Assembly (NCBI GenBank): GCA_947258625.1
Contig: CAMYJN010000186.1
Span: 1-5,674, forward strand
Source: an uncultured Polyangiaceae bacterium
GTDB taxonomy: Bacteria > Myxococcota_A > Polyangia > Polyangiales > Houyiibacteriaceae
Direction of reading: 5' to 3'
DNA: 5,674 nt
A program made the position numbers and the translations under genes. Within the stretch, counting starts at the first letter, position 1, and every line of letters begins with the position of its first letter. Positions 4,669 through 5,674 of the stretch are shown piece by piece. Under the pieces are notes generated by a model. The model ran no database searches and had not been told where the DNA came from. It saw only the letters and a list, made by a program, of their open reading frames with translations.

Positions 4669-5674
4669 ATGCCAGGCTCGGCTACATCAGGTCTTTCGTT
4701 TCAGACACCACTCATCTTCGAGCAGGGTTCGCCCGGTCGCAGCGGCGCGTCGCTCAGCGCCGACGACCTTCCCCAGGTCGACCCGGAGCGAGCATTCGGC
4801 GACATGGCGCGACAGAGCCCACCGCAGCTTCCAGAGGTCTCCGAGCCTGAAGTCGTGCGCCACTACGTCCGGTTGAGCCAGCAGAACTTCGCGATCGACA
4901 TCGGAATGTATCCGCTGGGCAGTTGCACGATGAAGTACAACCCAAAGGTCAACGAGTGGGCAGCGCGCTTGAGCGGTTTTGCAAACCTTCATCCCTACAT
5001 GCCCGACTCCCTCGTCCAGGGCGCTCTCGAGCTGATGTGGCGGCTCGAGCAAGGGCTGGCCGAGGTGTGCGGAATGGATCGCGTGTCGCTGCATCCGGCC
5101 GCAGGCGCACAGGGCGAGCTCACCGGCCTGATGATGATTCGGGCGTACCACCGTGCCCAGGGTCGCGATCCCAAAAAGGTGCTGATTCCCGACACCGCGC
5201 ATGGAACCAATCCCGCCTCGTGTGCGCTCAATGGCTTGCAGGCGGTGCCGTTTCCGGTCGGCGAGGAAGGGATCGTCACCACGGAAGCGTTGGCACCGTT
5301 CGTCGACGACGACGTCGCGGCCGTCATGGCAACCAACCCGAACACCGTTGGCCTCTTCGAATCGGAGATGGCGTCGATCTCCGAGCTCGTGCACAGCAAG
5401 GGCGGCCTCGTCTACGGCGATGGCGCGAACCTCAATGCCTTGATGGGCAAAGCACGGCCAGGCGACCTGGGAATCGACGTCATGCAGTTCAATCTGCATA
5501 AGACCTTCACGACCCCGCACGGCGGTGGCGGCCCCGGCTGCGGTCCGGTGGGTTACAAGGCCCTCCTCGACCCCTTTGCACCGACCCCGGTCGTGGAACA
5601 GCGGGACGGGCGCTTCATCCTCGACTACGACAGCCGTCCGGCTTCGGTTGGCAGGTTGCGATCGTTTCAAGGCA
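4669..5674 (+). CDS. gcvPB: Glycine dehydrogenase (decarboxylating) subunit 2, P-protein beta half, cut by window edge
   Basis: 335 codons of a gene open to the right edge, about two thirds of the usual ~480 aa. With GcvPA it forms the P-protein of the glycine cleavage system, which decarboxylates glycine on PLP and passes the aminomethyl group to lipoyl-GcvH. Diagnostic segments are TPLIFEQGSPGR near the N-terminus, YPLGSCTMKYNP (81-92), AHGTNPAS (177-184), DGANLNALMG (251-260) and NLHKTFTTPHGGGGPGCGP (275-293). Lys278 is the PLP Schiff-base lysine and Asp251 the expected partner of the pyridine nitrogen. The start is an ATG with GAGG 5 nt upstream. The N-terminus immediately matches the subunit 2 family, so this is the split two-subunit form and not a fused GcvP. 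Unusually, gcvPA is not directly upstream; an ArsA-type ATPase gene is. A long antisense open frame (4687-5670) over this gene is not a gene. Confidence 0.95.
   Translation, partial: MPGSATSGLSFQTPLIFEQGSPGRSGASLSADDLPQVDPERAFGDMARQSPPQLPEVSEPEVVRHYVRLSQQNFAIDIGMYPLGSCTMKYNPKVNEWAARLSGFANLHPYMPDSLVQGALELMWRLEQGLAEVCGMDRVSLHPAAGAQGELTGLMMIRAYHRAQGRDPKKVLIPDTAHGTNPASCALNGLQAVPFPVGEEGIVTTEALAPFVDDDVAAVMATNPNTVGLFESEMASISELVHSKGGLVYGDGANLNALMGKARPGDLGIDVMQFNLHKTFTTPHGGGGPGCGPVGYKALLDPFAPTPVVEQRDGRFILDYDSRPASVGRLRSFQG

Noticed and set aside
4687..5670. 327-codon minus-strand open frame opposite gcvPB
   Set aside because: The plus strand here carries unmistakable glycine decarboxylase motifs including the PLP lysine. 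The antisense frame has no domain and is a codon-bias shadow, even though it is the longest closed frame in the region.

Overview
This 5.7 kb window is GC-rich and almost fully coding. It looks like an ordinary chromosomal segment of an uncultured or little-studied member of the Myxococcota / former Deltaproteobacteria. That placement is inferred from gene style: a Fam20/HipA-like kinase-fold protein with a GNWDRFSGGN loop, a CcmD-family protein with its own signal peptide, a short sensorless histidine kinase and a half-size ArsA-type ATPase. There is no rRNA or other marker gene, so it remains an inference. I see no tRNA, rRNA, CRISPR array, insertion sequence or attachment site.

The layout is two divergent transcription units separated by about 120 bp (3574-3696). 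The minus-strand unit reads leftward from 3573 with very tight spacing: ccmC (2875-3573), a long ccmD-family gene (2541-2864), a 42-codon membrane-protein gene joined to it by a TGATG stop/start overlap (2413-2541), a medium-chain-type acyl-CoA dehydrogenase (1249-2397), an exported kinase-fold protein whose start lies inside the dehydrogenase gene (321-1280), and the first 98 codons of a histidine kinase that runs off the left edge (1-294). Gaps or overlaps are 10, -1, 15, -32 and 26 bp, which suggests a single operon.

The plus-strand unit holds an ArsA/Get3-family ATPase (3697-4620). After a 48-bp gap comes the 5' two thirds of gcvPB, glycine decarboxylase subunit 2 (4669 to the right edge). 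The gcvPB frame is open to the window end and has a strong ribosome binding site inside a perfect 12-bp palindrome.

Functionally the left unit mixes cytochrome c maturation (CcmC and CcmD handle heme for CcmE), fatty-acid beta-oxidation (the dehydrogenase feeds electrons to the respiratory chain through ETF) and two possible phosphotransfer proteins. The right unit joins an ATPase of unknown client with one-carbon/glycine metabolism. The least explained items are the 42-aa glycine-zipper protein coupled to ccmD and the exported kinase-fold protein, which appears to have lost the usual ATP-binding lysine. No obvious defence system, biosynthetic cluster or mobile element is present.
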